This document shows, piece by piece, positions 43,585 to 52,026 of a DNA stretch of 64,000 nt. Below the pieces are notes generated by a model, which worked only from the letters and a program-made list of their open reading frames with translations, was not told the DNA's origin and did not search any database. The DNA is taken from assembly GCF_030813715.1 (NCBI RefSeq), contig NZ_JAUSUZ010000001.1, positions 5,890,001 to 5,954,000 on the forward strand, read 5' to 3'. This DNA comes from Catenuloplanes indicus (GTDB lineage Bacteria; Actinomycetota; Actinomycetes; Mycobacteriales; Micromonosporaceae). A program made the position numbers and the translations under genes. Every line of letters begins with the position of its first letter. The first letter of the stretch is position 1.

Positions 43585-44286
43585 ATGGCCGCAACACAGA
43601 CTGAGGCGCGACTGCTCGTCGTCGAGGACGACCCGAACATCCTGGAGCTGCTGTCGGCCAGCCTGCGTTTCGCGGGCTTTGACGTCGCGACCGCGGTGAG
43701 TGGTAGCGCGGCGGTGGCGGCAGCCCGGGATCGGCGGCCGGACCTGGTCGTGCTCGATGTGATGTTGCCGGATCTGGATGGCTTCGAGGTCATCAAGCTG
43801 ATGCGGGAGGGCGGCACGCGGACGCCGGTGGTCTTCCTGACGGCGCGGGACGCGACCGATGACAAGATCCGTGGGCTGACGCTGGGTGGCGACGACTACG
43901 TGACGAAGCCGTTCAGCCTGGAGGAGCTGACCGCGCGGATCCGGGCGGTGCTGCGCCGGACCAGCGCGACGGCCGAGGAAAGTTCCCGCCTGACCTTCGC
44001 GGACCTGGAGCTGGACGAGGAGACGCACGAGGTCTACCGGGCAGGGAGCCGGGTGCAGCTGTCGCCGACCGAGTTCAAGCTGCTGCGCTACCTGATGCTG
44101 AACGCGAACCGGGTGCTCTCCAAGGCGCAGATCCTGGACCACGTGTGGAACTACGACTTCCGCGGTGACGACAACATCGTCGAGTCGTACATCTCCTACC
44201 TGCGGCGCAAGGTCGACACCACGCAGCCGCGGCTGATCCACACGCTGCGCGGGGTCGGCTACGTGCTCCGCAAGCCCGCGCAGTAG
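43585..44286 (+). CDS. OmpR-family response regulator
   Basis: A 233-residue regulator. The receiver domain has the acidic pair in VVEDDPN, the phosphorylated Asp58 in LVVLDVMLPD, and the Lys in YVTKPFS. The winged-helix DNA-binding domain follows (TPTEFKLL-like LSPTEFKLLRYLMLN, then FRGDDNIVESYISYLRRK). It is 7 bp from the histidine kinase gene. The order regulator-kinase-HtrA protease equals that of the mycobacterial MprA-MprB-PepD envelope stress system, an analogy from gene order. Confidence 0.92.
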   Translation: MAATQTEARLLVVEDDPNILELLSASLRFAGFDVATAVSGSAAVAAARDRRPDLVVLDVMLPDLDGFEVIKLMREGGTRTPVVFLTARDATDDKIRGLTLGGDDYVTKPFSLEELTARIRAVLRRTSATAEESSRLTFADLELDEETHEVYRAGSRVQLSPTEFKLLRYLMLNANRVLSKAQILDHVWNYDFRGDDNIVESYISYLRRKVDTTQPRLIHTLRGVGYVLRKPAQ

Positions 44287-44292
44287 GCGACG

Positions 44293-45915
44293 GTGAAGGC
44301 CCGCCTGCGCAGCACGCCGCTGCGGCTCAAGCTGGTCGCGAGCGTGCTGGTGCTGGTCGGCGTGGCGCTCATCGTGATCAGCGTCAGTAGTGCGTACTTC
44401 CTGCGGTCCTACCTGGTCCGGCTGGTCGACGACCAGTTGCACCAGATCGCGAACGACGCGAACGCGGCCGCGATGTTCGTCAACGGCGGCGAGGTAACGG
44501 TCCCGACCGACTACTACGGCCGGGTCACCGCGATGAACGGTGTCGGCAAGGACCCGGTCTACGACGCCCATCTCGGGCAGGGCGATCTTCCGCCGCAGGT
44601 CGAGGGCCGGGAGGAGATAGCCGCGGTGGCCGGCACCGCGTACACGGTGAAGTCGGAGAACGGCAAGATTCGCTGGCGCATGCTGGTCACGGTGCTGCCG
44701 AACAACGAGGTCCTGCACATCGGGGAGAACCTGGAGCAGGTCGATCTCGCGGTCAAGCGGCTGATCTGGATCGACGGGCTGGTCGGCGGCGCGGTGCTGA
44801 TCATGCTGGCGTCGATCGGCGCCGGCATGGTGCGCACCAGCCTGCGGCCGCTGGATCAGATAGAGCAGACCGCGGGCGCGATCGCGGCCGGTGACCTGAG
44901 CCGCCGCGTGCCCGACCCGGAACCCGGCATCGACGAGCCGCAGAGCGAACTGGGCCGGCTGTCCCGCGCGCTGAACGGCATGCTCACCCAGATCGAGGCC
45001 GGGTTCGCGGCGCGTGCCGCGTCCGAGGCGGCGGCCCGGTCCGCAGAGAGCGTCGCGCGGGACGCGGCGCTGCGCGCGCAGGCGTCCGAGGCCCGGGCGC
45101 GCAACTCGGAGCAGCGCATGCGGCAGTTCGTGGCGGACGCGTCGCACGAGCTGCGCACGCCGTTGACCACGATCCGCGGCTTTGCGGAGCTGTACCGGCA
45201 GGGTGCGGCCACCGACCCGCCCAAGCTGGTCCGCCGGATCGAGGACGAGGCCGCGCGGATGGGCCTGCTGGTCGAGGACCTGCTGCTGCTGGCCCGGCTG
45301 GACCGGGAGCGCCCGCTGGACCTGAGCCCGGTGGAGCTGCCGGTGCTGGCCGCGGACGCGGTGCAGGCCGCGCGCGCGATCGCGCCGGACCGGAAGATCA
45401 CGCTGGAGATCGCACCCGGGTCCGGGCCGCTGGTGGTGACCGGCGACGAGTCCCGGCTGCGGCAGGTCTTCGGCAACCTGATGACGAACGCGCTCACCCA
45501 CACGCCGGCGGACGCGTCCGTCACGCTGCGGCTGCGCGCGGAGGCGGACGCGGACGGGCGGCGCGTCGCCGGCGTGGTCGAGGTGATCGACACCGGCGGC
45601 GGGCTGACCCAGGAGCAGATCGACCGGGTGTTCGAGCGGTTCTACCGGGCGGACGCGGCCCGCACCCGCACCGCGGCCGGCACCATCAGCACCGGGCTCG
45701 GCCTGGCGATCGTGGCGGCCATCGTCTCCTCGCACGAGGGGGTCGTCGAGGTGGAGAGCACGCCGGGTAACGGCGCCACATTCCGGGTAAGACTGCCGCT
45801 GGTGCCGACCGAACTCGACGCGGACTCGGACGACGCTGACGAAGAGCTGGAAGACTTCCCGGAGGATGAGGGTGCTGACGCGGTCGCGTCGGATATCCGC
45901 CCTGATAAGCCCTGA
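44293..45915 (+). CDS. Membrane sensor histidine kinase
   Basis: A 540-residue kinase: membrane helix 1 (about 12-35), extracytoplasmic sensor domain (35-155), membrane helix 2 (about 157-180), HAMP (180-235), coiled coil rich in Ala/Arg, HisKA with His285 in DASHELRTPLTTIRG, and the ATPase domain with NLMTNALTHTP (N box), VIDTGGGLTQEQ (G1) and GLGLAIV (G2). An acidic tail (DSDDADEELEDFPEDE) follows, which is unusual. The start is GTG. It should signal to the regulator encoded immediately upstream. Confidence 0.92.
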   Translation: MKARLRSTPLRLKLVASVLVLVGVALIVISVSSAYFLRSYLVRLVDDQLHQIANDANAAAMFVNGGEVTVPTDYYGRVTAMNGVGKDPVYDAHLGQGDLPPQVEGREEIAAVAGTAYTVKSENGKIRWRMLVTVLPNNEVLHIGENLEQVDLAVKRLIWIDGLVGGAVLIMLASIGAGMVRTSLRPLDQIEQTAGAIAAGDLSRRVPDPEPGIDEPQSELGRLSRALNGMLTQIEAGFAARAASEAAARSAESVARDAALRAQASEARARNSEQRMRQFVADASHELRTPLTTIRGFAELYRQGAATDPPKLVRRIEDEAARMGLLVEDLLLLARLDRERPLDLSPVELPVLAADAVQAARAIAPDRKITLEIAPGSGPLVVTGDESRLRQVFGNLMTNALTHTPADASVTLRLRAEADADGRRVAGVVEVIDTGGGLTQEQIDRVFERFYRADAARTRTAAGTISTGLGLAIVAAIVSSHEGVVEVESTPGNGATFRVRLPLVPTELDADSDDADEELEDFPEDEGADAVASDIRPDKP

Positions 45916-45933
45916 TATATCCCCCGTTTTGGA

Positions 45934-45973
45934 TTCACAGTTAACCTTCAGGGCGATTTCAGGGCCGTCGCAG
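45934..45973 (+). promoter_or_regulatory. Four 11-bp-phased heptamers upstream of htrA
   Basis: TTCACAG (45934), CCTTCAG (45945), ATTTCAG (45956) and GTCGCAG (45967) start at exact 11-bp steps. The first is 63 bp before the htrA ATG; the equivalent distance for the regulator gene is 62 bp and the first heptamer is identical. Confidence 0.7.
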
Positions 45974-45996
45974 ATGTCGGCGGGAAGGTGGGAGAC

Positions 45997-47553
45997 ATGA
46001 ACGAGCACGAGACCACCCCCGAGGGGCAGCAGGCCCCCGCCGGAGAGGCGCAGGGGACCCCCGCCGAGGGCTACCGGCACCCGGCCGAAGGGCTGCGGGG
46101 GCCGTCCGGCTCGAGTGACGAGGCGAACCGGCCCCTCACGTCCGAGCCCGTCACCCAGCCGGTGCCGACCAACCTCGTCCCGCCCGCGGCCACGAGCGAG
46201 GCCGGCCGGCCGAATTACGGGCAGTACCCGCCGAGCCCGTGGGCCGCACCGGCCGCCGGCCAGACGTCGCACCTGCCGCCGGCCGCGGCGCCGGCCAGCG
46301 CGCAGCCGATGTCGCAGTGGGCGCAGCCGGTCCCGGCCGGTGCCTACCAGCCCGCCGGCTACCCCGGCCAGAGCCACCCCGGCGCGCACCCCGGCCAGAA
46401 CCACCCCGGTCAGCCGCCGGTGCCGCCGTGGGCCGGTGGGCCGGTGGGACCCGTGCCGCCGCCGCAGTCGTCGCCGGGTGACCGCCGGTTCGGCCGGTTC
46501 GCCGCGACCGCCGCCGCGGCCGTGGTGCTCGCGCTCGGTGCCGGCACGGTCGGCGCGGTCACCGCCAACGCGATGGACGACGACACCCCGGGCGTCAACA
46601 CCACGAACACCGCGAACGGCGAGCCCGCCCCGGTGATCGACCGCTCGTCGCTCGCCTCGATCGCGGCCGCGGTGCAGGACAGTGTGGTCTCCATCACCAC
46701 GGATACCGGCGAGGGCTCCGGCGTGGTGCTCACCGAGGACGGCTACATCCTCTCCAACAACCACGTTGTCGGCGGCGCGCAGGGCGGCCGGGTCACCGTT
46801 GTCTTCGCCGACGGCACGAAGGCAGAGGCCCAGGTCGTGGGTACGGACGCGCGTACCGACCTCGGTGTGGTCAAGGCGGAGGGCGTCTCCAACCTGACCG
46901 CCGCGAAGTTCGGCGACAGCGCGGCCGTCAAGGTCGGCGACACGGTGCTCGCGCTCGGCAGCCCGCTCGGCCTTCAGGGCTCGGTCACCGCCGGCATCAT
47001 CTCGGCCAAGGACCGGACCATCCAGGTCGCCGGCGAGGAGGAGCAGAGCCCGTTCGGCGGTGGCCAGCAGCAGGCCGGCCAGTCCATCGCGGGGCTGCTG
47101 CAGACCGACGCGCCGATCAACCCGGGCAACTCCGGCGGTGCGCTGGTCAACACGAACGGTGAGGTGATCGGCATCAACACCGCGATCGCCACCTCCGGTC
47201 AGGGCAGCGGCTCGATCGGCCTCGGCTTCGCGATCCCGAGCAACAAGGCCAAGGAGGTCTCCGAGGCGCTGAAGACCGGGCAGAAGGTCAGCCACCCGTT
47301 CCTCGGCGTCAGCCTGACCGAGGCGGAGGGCGGCGGCGCGCTGGTCAGCAGCGTCAGCGAGGACAGCCCGGCGCAGAAGGCCGGCATCCAGCGCGGTGAC
47401 GTTATCACCCAGATCGACGGCAAGGCCGTGAACAGCTCGGACGACGTGATCACCGCGGTGCAGGCGGGCAAGGTCGGCCAGCAGATGACGGTCACCTACA
47501 AGCGCAGTGGCGCGGAGAAGACCGCGACCGCGACGCTCGCCGAGGCCTCCTGA
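45997..47553 (+). CDS. HtrA/DegP-like S1C serine protease with PDZ domain
   Basis: A 518-residue envelope protease. Residues 1-165 are a cytoplasmic Pro/Gln/Gly-rich tail, then one membrane helix (about 168-190), the trypsin-like domain with His256 (SNNHVVGG), Asp288 (TDLGVVK) and Ser379 (NPGNSGGAL), and a C-terminal PDZ domain (about 425-515, FLGVSLTEAEGGGAL). It degrades or refolds damaged proteins outside the membrane. It has its own set of regulator boxes, so it can be induced separately from the two-component genes. Confidence 0.92.
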   Translation: MNEHETTPEGQQAPAGEAQGTPAEGYRHPAEGLRGPSGSSDEANRPLTSEPVTQPVPTNLVPPAATSEAGRPNYGQYPPSPWAAPAAGQTSHLPPAAAPASAQPMSQWAQPVPAGAYQPAGYPGQSHPGAHPGQNHPGQPPVPPWAGGPVGPVPPPQSSPGDRRFGRFAATAAAAVVLALGAGTVGAVTANAMDDDTPGVNTTNTANGEPAPVIDRSSLASIAAAVQDSVVSITTDTGEGSGVVLTEDGYILSNNHVVGGAQGGRVTVVFADGTKAEAQVVGTDARTDLGVVKAEGVSNLTAAKFGDSAAVKVGDTVLALGSPLGLQGSVTAGIISAKDRTIQVAGEEEQSPFGGGQQQAGQSIAGLLQTDAPINPGNSGGALVNTNGEVIGINTAIATSGQGSGSIGLGFAIPSNKAKEVSEALKTGQKVSHPFLGVSLTEAEGGGALVSSVSEDSPAQKAGIQRGDVITQIDGKAVNSSDDVITAVQAGKVGQQMTVTYKRSGAEKTATATLAEAS

Positions 47554-47576
47554 CGCACCACTCACAGCCGCACCAG

Positions 47577-47594
47577 GGCGGGGTTCGCCCCGCC
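47577..47594 (+). terminator. TTCG-loop hairpin after htrA
   Basis: Arms GGCGGGG and CCCCGCC close a very stable TTCG tetraloop 24 bp after the htrA stop codon. No T tract follows, but this is usual for terminators in this genome. Confidence 0.65.
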
Positions 47595-47604
47595 TGCTCC
47601 CCAC

Positions 47605-47649
47605 GTGGCGGGCGACATGACCGAGGGGGTTGGTCATGTCGCCCGCCAC
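47605..47649. repeat. Long perfect inverted repeat
   Basis: Arms of 18 bp (from GTGGCGGGCGACATGACC, inverted at 47632-47649) with a 9-base loop, without a mismatch. It follows directly on the htrA terminator hairpin, so the two stems are stacked in one 3' region. It may be a second terminator, an RNA stability element or a protein-binding site for the next operon. Confidence 0.7.
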
Positions 47650-47769
47650 ACCCGTGTGCGCTGGTCAGCACTCGCCTCTATCGGTCATGGCGCCTGGTCG
47701 ATACTCTTCCTGGCGGGGCGGCGGGCCCCGGGTGACGGGGGGTCACCAGGCGAAAACGGAGATCATGCA

Positions 47770-50700
47770 GTGTCGATCGTTGAAACACGGCTGAGCGTCT
47801 GGGAGGCCCTTGCCGGACGCGCTCCCGGCCAGCCGATCGGGCCCTCCGACACCGACGTGTGGTCCGCGGTGATCGACCGGATCAACCCGGCCCGGGCCCG
47901 GCCGGAGCTGCGGTCCGGCATCGAGACCGCCGAGCTGACCAGCGTCCGCGGCGTGCCTTATGTGATGCTCCGCTCGCCCGACGACGCCGGTCCGTCGAGC
48001 TACCTGCGGCTGAGCCCGGAGGAGTGGCAGCTCGCCGAGCTGATGGACGGTTCCCGCACGGTCGCGCGGCTGGTCGCGGAGTTCGCCCACATATCCGGCC
48101 GGCTCGCACCCGACCAGGTCCGCCGGCTCGTCGCCGACCTGGCCGCGAACCGCATGCTCGGCGAGCTGCCGGTGGACGCGTTCGGGCCGCTGGAGCAGGT
48201 GCGCCGCCGCCCGCTCGCGCTGCGCGTGGGCGCCGGGCTGCTGGCCGCCGCGCGAGGCCGCCGGATGGCCGTGGCGAACGTGGACCCGATCATCGACGTG
48301 CTCTACCGGTTCGGCGGCCGGTTCTTCTTCACGCCGGTCGCGGCCGTGCTGTTCGGCATCGTCGCGCTGGCCGGCTTCGGCCTCTTCGCCTGGACCTGGT
48401 GGCGCGGCGACCAGTCCGTCTTCGTGTCGAACGGCTCGTTCCTGGTCGGCGCGATCGTGTTGCTGGCGCTCAACGTGGTGGCGCTCGCCGCGCACGAGCT
48501 CGGCCACGCACTGGCCACCAAGCACATGGGCCGGCGCGTCCCGGCCGCCGGCTTCCTGGTCTACTTCGGCATCCCGTCCGTCTTCGTGGACACCAGCGAC
48601 GTGTGGATGGCCGGCCGTCGCGCGCGGCTGCGCACCACGCTCGCCGGACCGGCCGCCGGCCTGGTGCTGGCCGGCTCCGCGCAGATCGTCGGGCTGATCT
48701 TCCCGGCTGTCGCGCCGCTCGCGTTCAAGCTGGCCTTCGCGTGGTACCTGAACGCGCTGTTCAACCTGAACCCGCTGCTCGCGCTGGACGGCTACTACCT
48801 GCTGATGGACTGGCTGGAGATCCCGAACCTGCGGGCACGCGGGCTCGCGTTCGTCGCCGGCCGGCTGCGCCGCCGTCCGCCGCGCTGGCGCGAGCTGGAC
48901 GCGGAGGGCCGGCTGATCGCGCTCTACGGCACGCTCGCGGTGCTGTGGCTGGTGATCGCGGCGAACGTGTTCTACCGCGTCTGGGCCGACCGGGTGCAGG
49001 GACTGGTCTCCGGTCTCTGGCACGGCGGGTTCGGCCCCCGGCTGCTGTTGCTGCTGATCATCGGCGGACTGTGCGCGCCCCTGGCGTACCTCCTGGTGGG
49101 TTGGCTCTCCCGCCGCCTGCGGCGGTTCCGTGCGATGCGCCGGGAGCGGAAGCGGGCCGAGGACACGCCACACCGGCAGCACGCGCTCAACCGTTCGATG
49201 CTGGGCCGGCTGCCCGCGGAGGTGCTGACCCGGCTCGCCCGGCAGGCGCACTGGGAGCGTCCCGGCGACGGCCGCCAGCTGATCGCCGCCGGTGGCGCGC
49301 AGCCCACGGTGTACGTGGTGATCGAGGGCGCGCTGCAGGGCCGGCGCCCCGGCGACCCGGGCGGCATCCTGCGCCAGCACGCCGGCCCCGGCTCCACGGT
49401 CGGGCTGGACGCCGCGCTCGCCGGTGCCCCGGCCGCCCTGGACTGGTACGTGTCCGGCGACGCCGTGCTGCTCGCGATCCCGTCGACCGCGGTGGCGACC
49501 GCGATCGGCCCGCTGCCCGGACCACCGCCCACCGACCGGGCGTACGCGGAAGCGCTCTTCGACGACACACCGGCGCTGACCGGGCTCTCGCCCGAGGGCC
49601 GGATGGGCATGCTCGCGGCCGCGCGCTCCTCCGCGGTCAACCCCGGCGACGCGATCCGGCTCGACGGGCCGACCGACGCGGTGATCATCGAGTCCGGCGC
49701 GATCGTCCTGCCGGACGGCGGTGAGCTGCGGCGCGGCACCATGATCGGCCCGGTCGGCGAGGGCTACCCCGGCCCGGTCGCGGTCGCGCGCACACCGGTC
49801 CGGCTGTGGACCATCCCGGCGATGGCCGGTGCCGCGGCCACGTTCGCCGGCAGCTCCTCGTTCGAGGGTGCGGACCGGCCACCGCTGCGCCCGTCGACCG
49901 GCGTGCACTCCGGCGGCGACTACCCGCCGCTGGCCGCGCCGCCCGGTATGCCGCCCGGTGGCGTCGACTACGGGCTGGACGGCCGGTTCGAGCGCAGGCT
50001 CTGGTGGCTGGTGCTGCTGGTCCTGCTGCTCGCGCTCGGGCTCACCGCCGCGCAGCTGAGGCCCGCGCCCGCGTGGGCCGAGATGCCCGGCGACCGGGCG
50101 CTGCTGACCGCGGAGACCGGCACCGTCGACGTCGGCGTGGCCGGGCGGATGGTCCGGCTCGACGAGGGCAGCCGCTACCAGCTGCCGATCGGTGCGGAGG
50201 TCTGGGTCGGCACGGAGTCGCGGGCATCGCTGACGTTCCGCGGCGGTGCGTTCTCCGTGCTGTGCGCGGGCAGCACCGCCGAGATCCGCGACCTGCGCAC
50301 CGAGGGTGACCGGACCCGCACGCCGTACGCCGGTCTGGAGCTCGAGGACGGGCGGATCCTGTCCGACACGGCGTCGACCAGCGGTGCGTTCCGGCCGCTG
50401 TCGCTGGAGATCTCCAGTGCGCGGATCGCGGTCAGCAGCACCGGGGCCGCGTGGTACGCGGTGGAGAACGGGCAGGCCGTGGTGTCCCGGGGCGAGGTGC
50501 TGGCGGACCGGGTGAACCAGCCGGAGACGCGCCGCGACCTGGACTGCGCCGACGGCCTGCCGGACCCGCTCCCGACGCCGTCCGGTTCGCCGTCGCCGTC
50601 GCCGACGCCGTCGGACTCGCCGTCGCCGTCGCCGTCGCCGTCCCCGTCGCCGTCGAGTTCGCCGTCTCCGACGCCGTCCGTGCCCGGCAACGTGGTGCCG

Positions 50701-50973
50701 ACCGACGACGATGACGACGACAACGGTGGTGGAGTGGTGGTGCCGCCGCCTCCGGTGACGCGTTCGCCGAACCCGCCGCGTCCGACCACCCAGGCGCCGC
50801 CGCCTCCGTCGCCCACGACCAACCCGCCGACGACTGAGCCGAGCCCGGACCCGGAACCGACCAACACCGGCGAACCGACCATTTCCAGCGGTACGTTCAC
50901 CCCGTCCGTACCCGCGGAGCAGTCCTCGGTGCCGGCCGTCCCGTCGGTCTCCGAGACCGTGATCCTGTTCTGA
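47770..50973 (+). CDS. PqqD-like/M50 metallopeptidase/FecR-like membrane protein
   Basis: A 1067-residue multidomain protein. Residues 40-140 resemble a PqqD-type recognition domain (YLRLSPEEWQLAELMDGSRT). Next come several membrane helices with the zinc site HELGH at 242-246 and the third-ligand region LLALDGYYLL near 338, as in YydH-like peptide zinc metalloproteases. Residues about 465-680 look like cyclic-nucleotide-binding-fold repeats. A further membrane helix (about 743-765) leads to an extracellular FecR-like beta domain (about 775-905) and a Ser/Pro/Thr-rich tail. It heads a three-gene operon. Processing of a secreted peptide or protein is inferred. The GTG start is supported by GGAG 10 bp ahead. 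Confidence 0.8.
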   Translation: MSIVETRLSVWEALAGRAPGQPIGPSDTDVWSAVIDRINPARARPELRSGIETAELTSVRGVPYVMLRSPDDAGPSSYLRLSPEEWQLAELMDGSRTVARLVAEFAHISGRLAPDQVRRLVADLAANRMLGELPVDAFGPLEQVRRRPLALRVGAGLLAAARGRRMAVANVDPIIDVLYRFGGRFFFTPVAAVLFGIVALAGFGLFAWTWWRGDQSVFVSNGSFLVGAIVLLALNVVALAAHELGHALATKHMGRRVPAAGFLVYFGIPSVFVDTSDVWMAGRRARLRTTLAGPAAGLVLAGSAQIVGLIFPAVAPLAFKLAFAWYLNALFNLNPLLALDGYYLLMDWLEIPNLRARGLAFVAGRLRRRPPRWRELDAEGRLIALYGTLAVLWLVIAANVFYRVWADRVQGLVSGLWHGGFGPRLLLLLIIGGLCAPLAYLLVGWLSRRLRRFRAMRRERKRAEDTPHRQHALNRSMLGRLPAEVLTRLARQAHWERPGDGRQLIAAGGAQPTVYVVIEGALQGRRPGDPGGILRQHAGPGSTVGLDAALAGAPAALDWYVSGDAVLLAIPSTAVATAIGPLPGPPPTDRAYAEALFDDTPALTGLSPEGRMGMLAAARSSAVNPGDAIRLDGPTDAVIIESGAIVLPDGGELRRGTMIGPVGEGYPGPVAVARTPVRLWTIPAMAGAAATFAGSSSFEGADRPPLRPSTGVHSGGDYPPLAAPPGMPPGGVDYGLDGRFERRLWWLVLLVLLLALGLTAAQLRPAPAWAEMPGDRALLTAETGTVDVGVAGRMVRLDEGSRYQLPIGAEVWVGTESRASLTFRGGAFSVLCAGSTAEIRDLRTEGDRTRTPYAGLELEDGRILSDTASTSGAFRPLSLEISSARIAVSSTGAAWYAVENGQAVVSRGEVLADRVNQPETRRDLDCADGLPDPLPTPSGSPSPSPTPSDSPSPSPSPSPSPSSSPSPTPSVPGNVVPTDDDDDDNGGGVVVPPPPVTRSPNPPRPTTQAPPPPSPTTNPPTTEPSPDPEPTNTGEPTISSGTFTPSVPAEQSSVPAVPSVSETVILF

Positions 50974-50996
50974 TGTCGGTGTCCTGAGGAGGTCAC

Positions 50997-51212
50997 GTGC
51001 TCTGCTGGTTCTGCGCCAAGGCCGCGCGCGGCTCATGCCGGTTCTGCGGCCGTGGCGTGTGCGAGGATCACGCGCGCTTCGGCCCGTACCTGCTGGAGGT
51101 GCACCGCTCCGACTCGCGCCGCCGCGCCGAGGGCCTGGTCGTCGACGACGCGCTGCAGTGCGGGGCCTGCCACCCCCGCCCGCAGCCCGTCCCGATGCCG
51201 GAGCTGGACTGA
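50997..51212 (+). CDS. Small cysteine-rich (B-box/zinc-finger-like) protein
   Basis: A 71-residue protein with CWFC, SCRFCGRGVCEDH and QCGACH, seven or eight Cys plus His ligands enough for two zinc sites. It has no signal peptide. GAGGAGG precedes the GTG start, and its stop overlaps the next start (TGATG). It may be an adaptor binding the M50 protein or the following substrate-like protein; no function is known. Confidence 0.75.
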   Translation: MLCWFCAKAARGSCRFCGRGVCEDHARFGPYLLEVHRSDSRRRAEGLVVDDALQCGACHPRPQPVPMPELD

Positions 51213-51913
51213 TGCCCGGATTCGACGACGCCCTGGAACGCCTGGTCACCGACCCGGCGTTCGGCACCGCGCTGTCCACCGACCCGGACCGCGCACTGGC
51301 CGGCTACACGCTCACCGCCGACGAGGCGGCGCTGCTGCGCAGCCAGGTCTTCACCGGCACCGGCGACACCGGCCACAGCACGGTCGAGTCCCGCACCAAC
51401 CAGTCGAGCATGTTCGGCCTGCTCGGCGACATCTTCCCGGCCGATGCCGCCCCGGCCGGCCCGTACACCGCCGGGTTCGGCCCCACCGGCGGCTCCTCGA
51501 CGTCCCTGCACGCCACCGGCCCCGGCGCCCCGGCGGCCGGTTTCGGCACCGGGCCCGGCGTGCCCACAGCCGGGTTCGGTGCCGCGCCCCTCCCCGCTCA
51601 GGGCTTCGGCGACGCCACCACGCAGTCCTTCGGCGACGCTCCACCGCCGGTCCCGGACGGCTACGCCACCCGCGTCGACGCGGACGGCGACGGCACCTGG
51701 GACCCGCACGGCGTCCGCGGCCGCACCGGCGGCGGCGTCGAGATCCTGGTCGACCGCGACAACGACGGCGGCACCGACTTCACCGGCCACGACGTCGACG
51801 CCGACGGCCTCATCGACCACGCCGACTACGACACCGACCACGACGGCACCCCCGACACCCGCCTCACCGACACCGACGACAACGGCTGGCTCGACACCCG
51901 GACCCGCCCCTGA
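51212..51913 (+). CDS. LigA-like leader protein with thrombospondin type 3-like calcium repeats
   Basis: A 233-residue protein. Residues 1-45 (FDDALERLVTDPAFGTALST, then LTADEAALLRSQV) match the short LigA/Os1348-like helical leaders present in some RiPP precursors. The middle is Gly/Pro/Thr-rich with repeated AGFG. From residue 156 it holds tandem calcium-loop motifs: DADGDGTWD, DRDNDGGTDF, DVDADGLID, DTDHDGTPD and DTDDNGWLD. No signal peptide is present, so export would need the leader-like part. It is coupled to the Cys-rich gene and is the probable substrate of the locus. Confidence 0.75.
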   Translation: MPGFDDALERLVTDPAFGTALSTDPDRALAGYTLTADEAALLRSQVFTGTGDTGHSTVESRTNQSSMFGLLGDIFPADAAPAGPYTAGFGPTGGSSTSLHATGPGAPAAGFGTGPGVPTAGFGAAPLPAQGFGDATTQSFGDAPPPVPDGYATRVDADGDGTWDPHGVRGRTGGGVEILVDRDNDGGTDFTGHDVDADGLIDHADYDTDHDGTPDTRLTDTDDNGWLDTRTRP

Positions 51914-52026
51914 CGTTCCGGTCCGCCGCGGGCACGAGCCGTCGCGCGGAACCGCTCGGCGCGGAGAGAGTGCCGTCCGTCGATGTGGGGTGGCGGGGTG
52001 GTGGGGGAGCGCCTCACCATGTCGGC

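Noticed and set aside
43537-47649. A 1370-codon open frame on the minus strand
   Set aside because: It lies opposite the regulator, kinase and htrA genes. Its product is Arg/Gly/His-rich without domains, the usual antisense shadow of high-GC genes.
47743-51279. A 1178-codon open frame on the minus strand
   Set aside because: It is antisense to the M50/FecR-like gene; composition is Arg/Gly/Pro noise and the sense strand carries clear motifs (HELGH).
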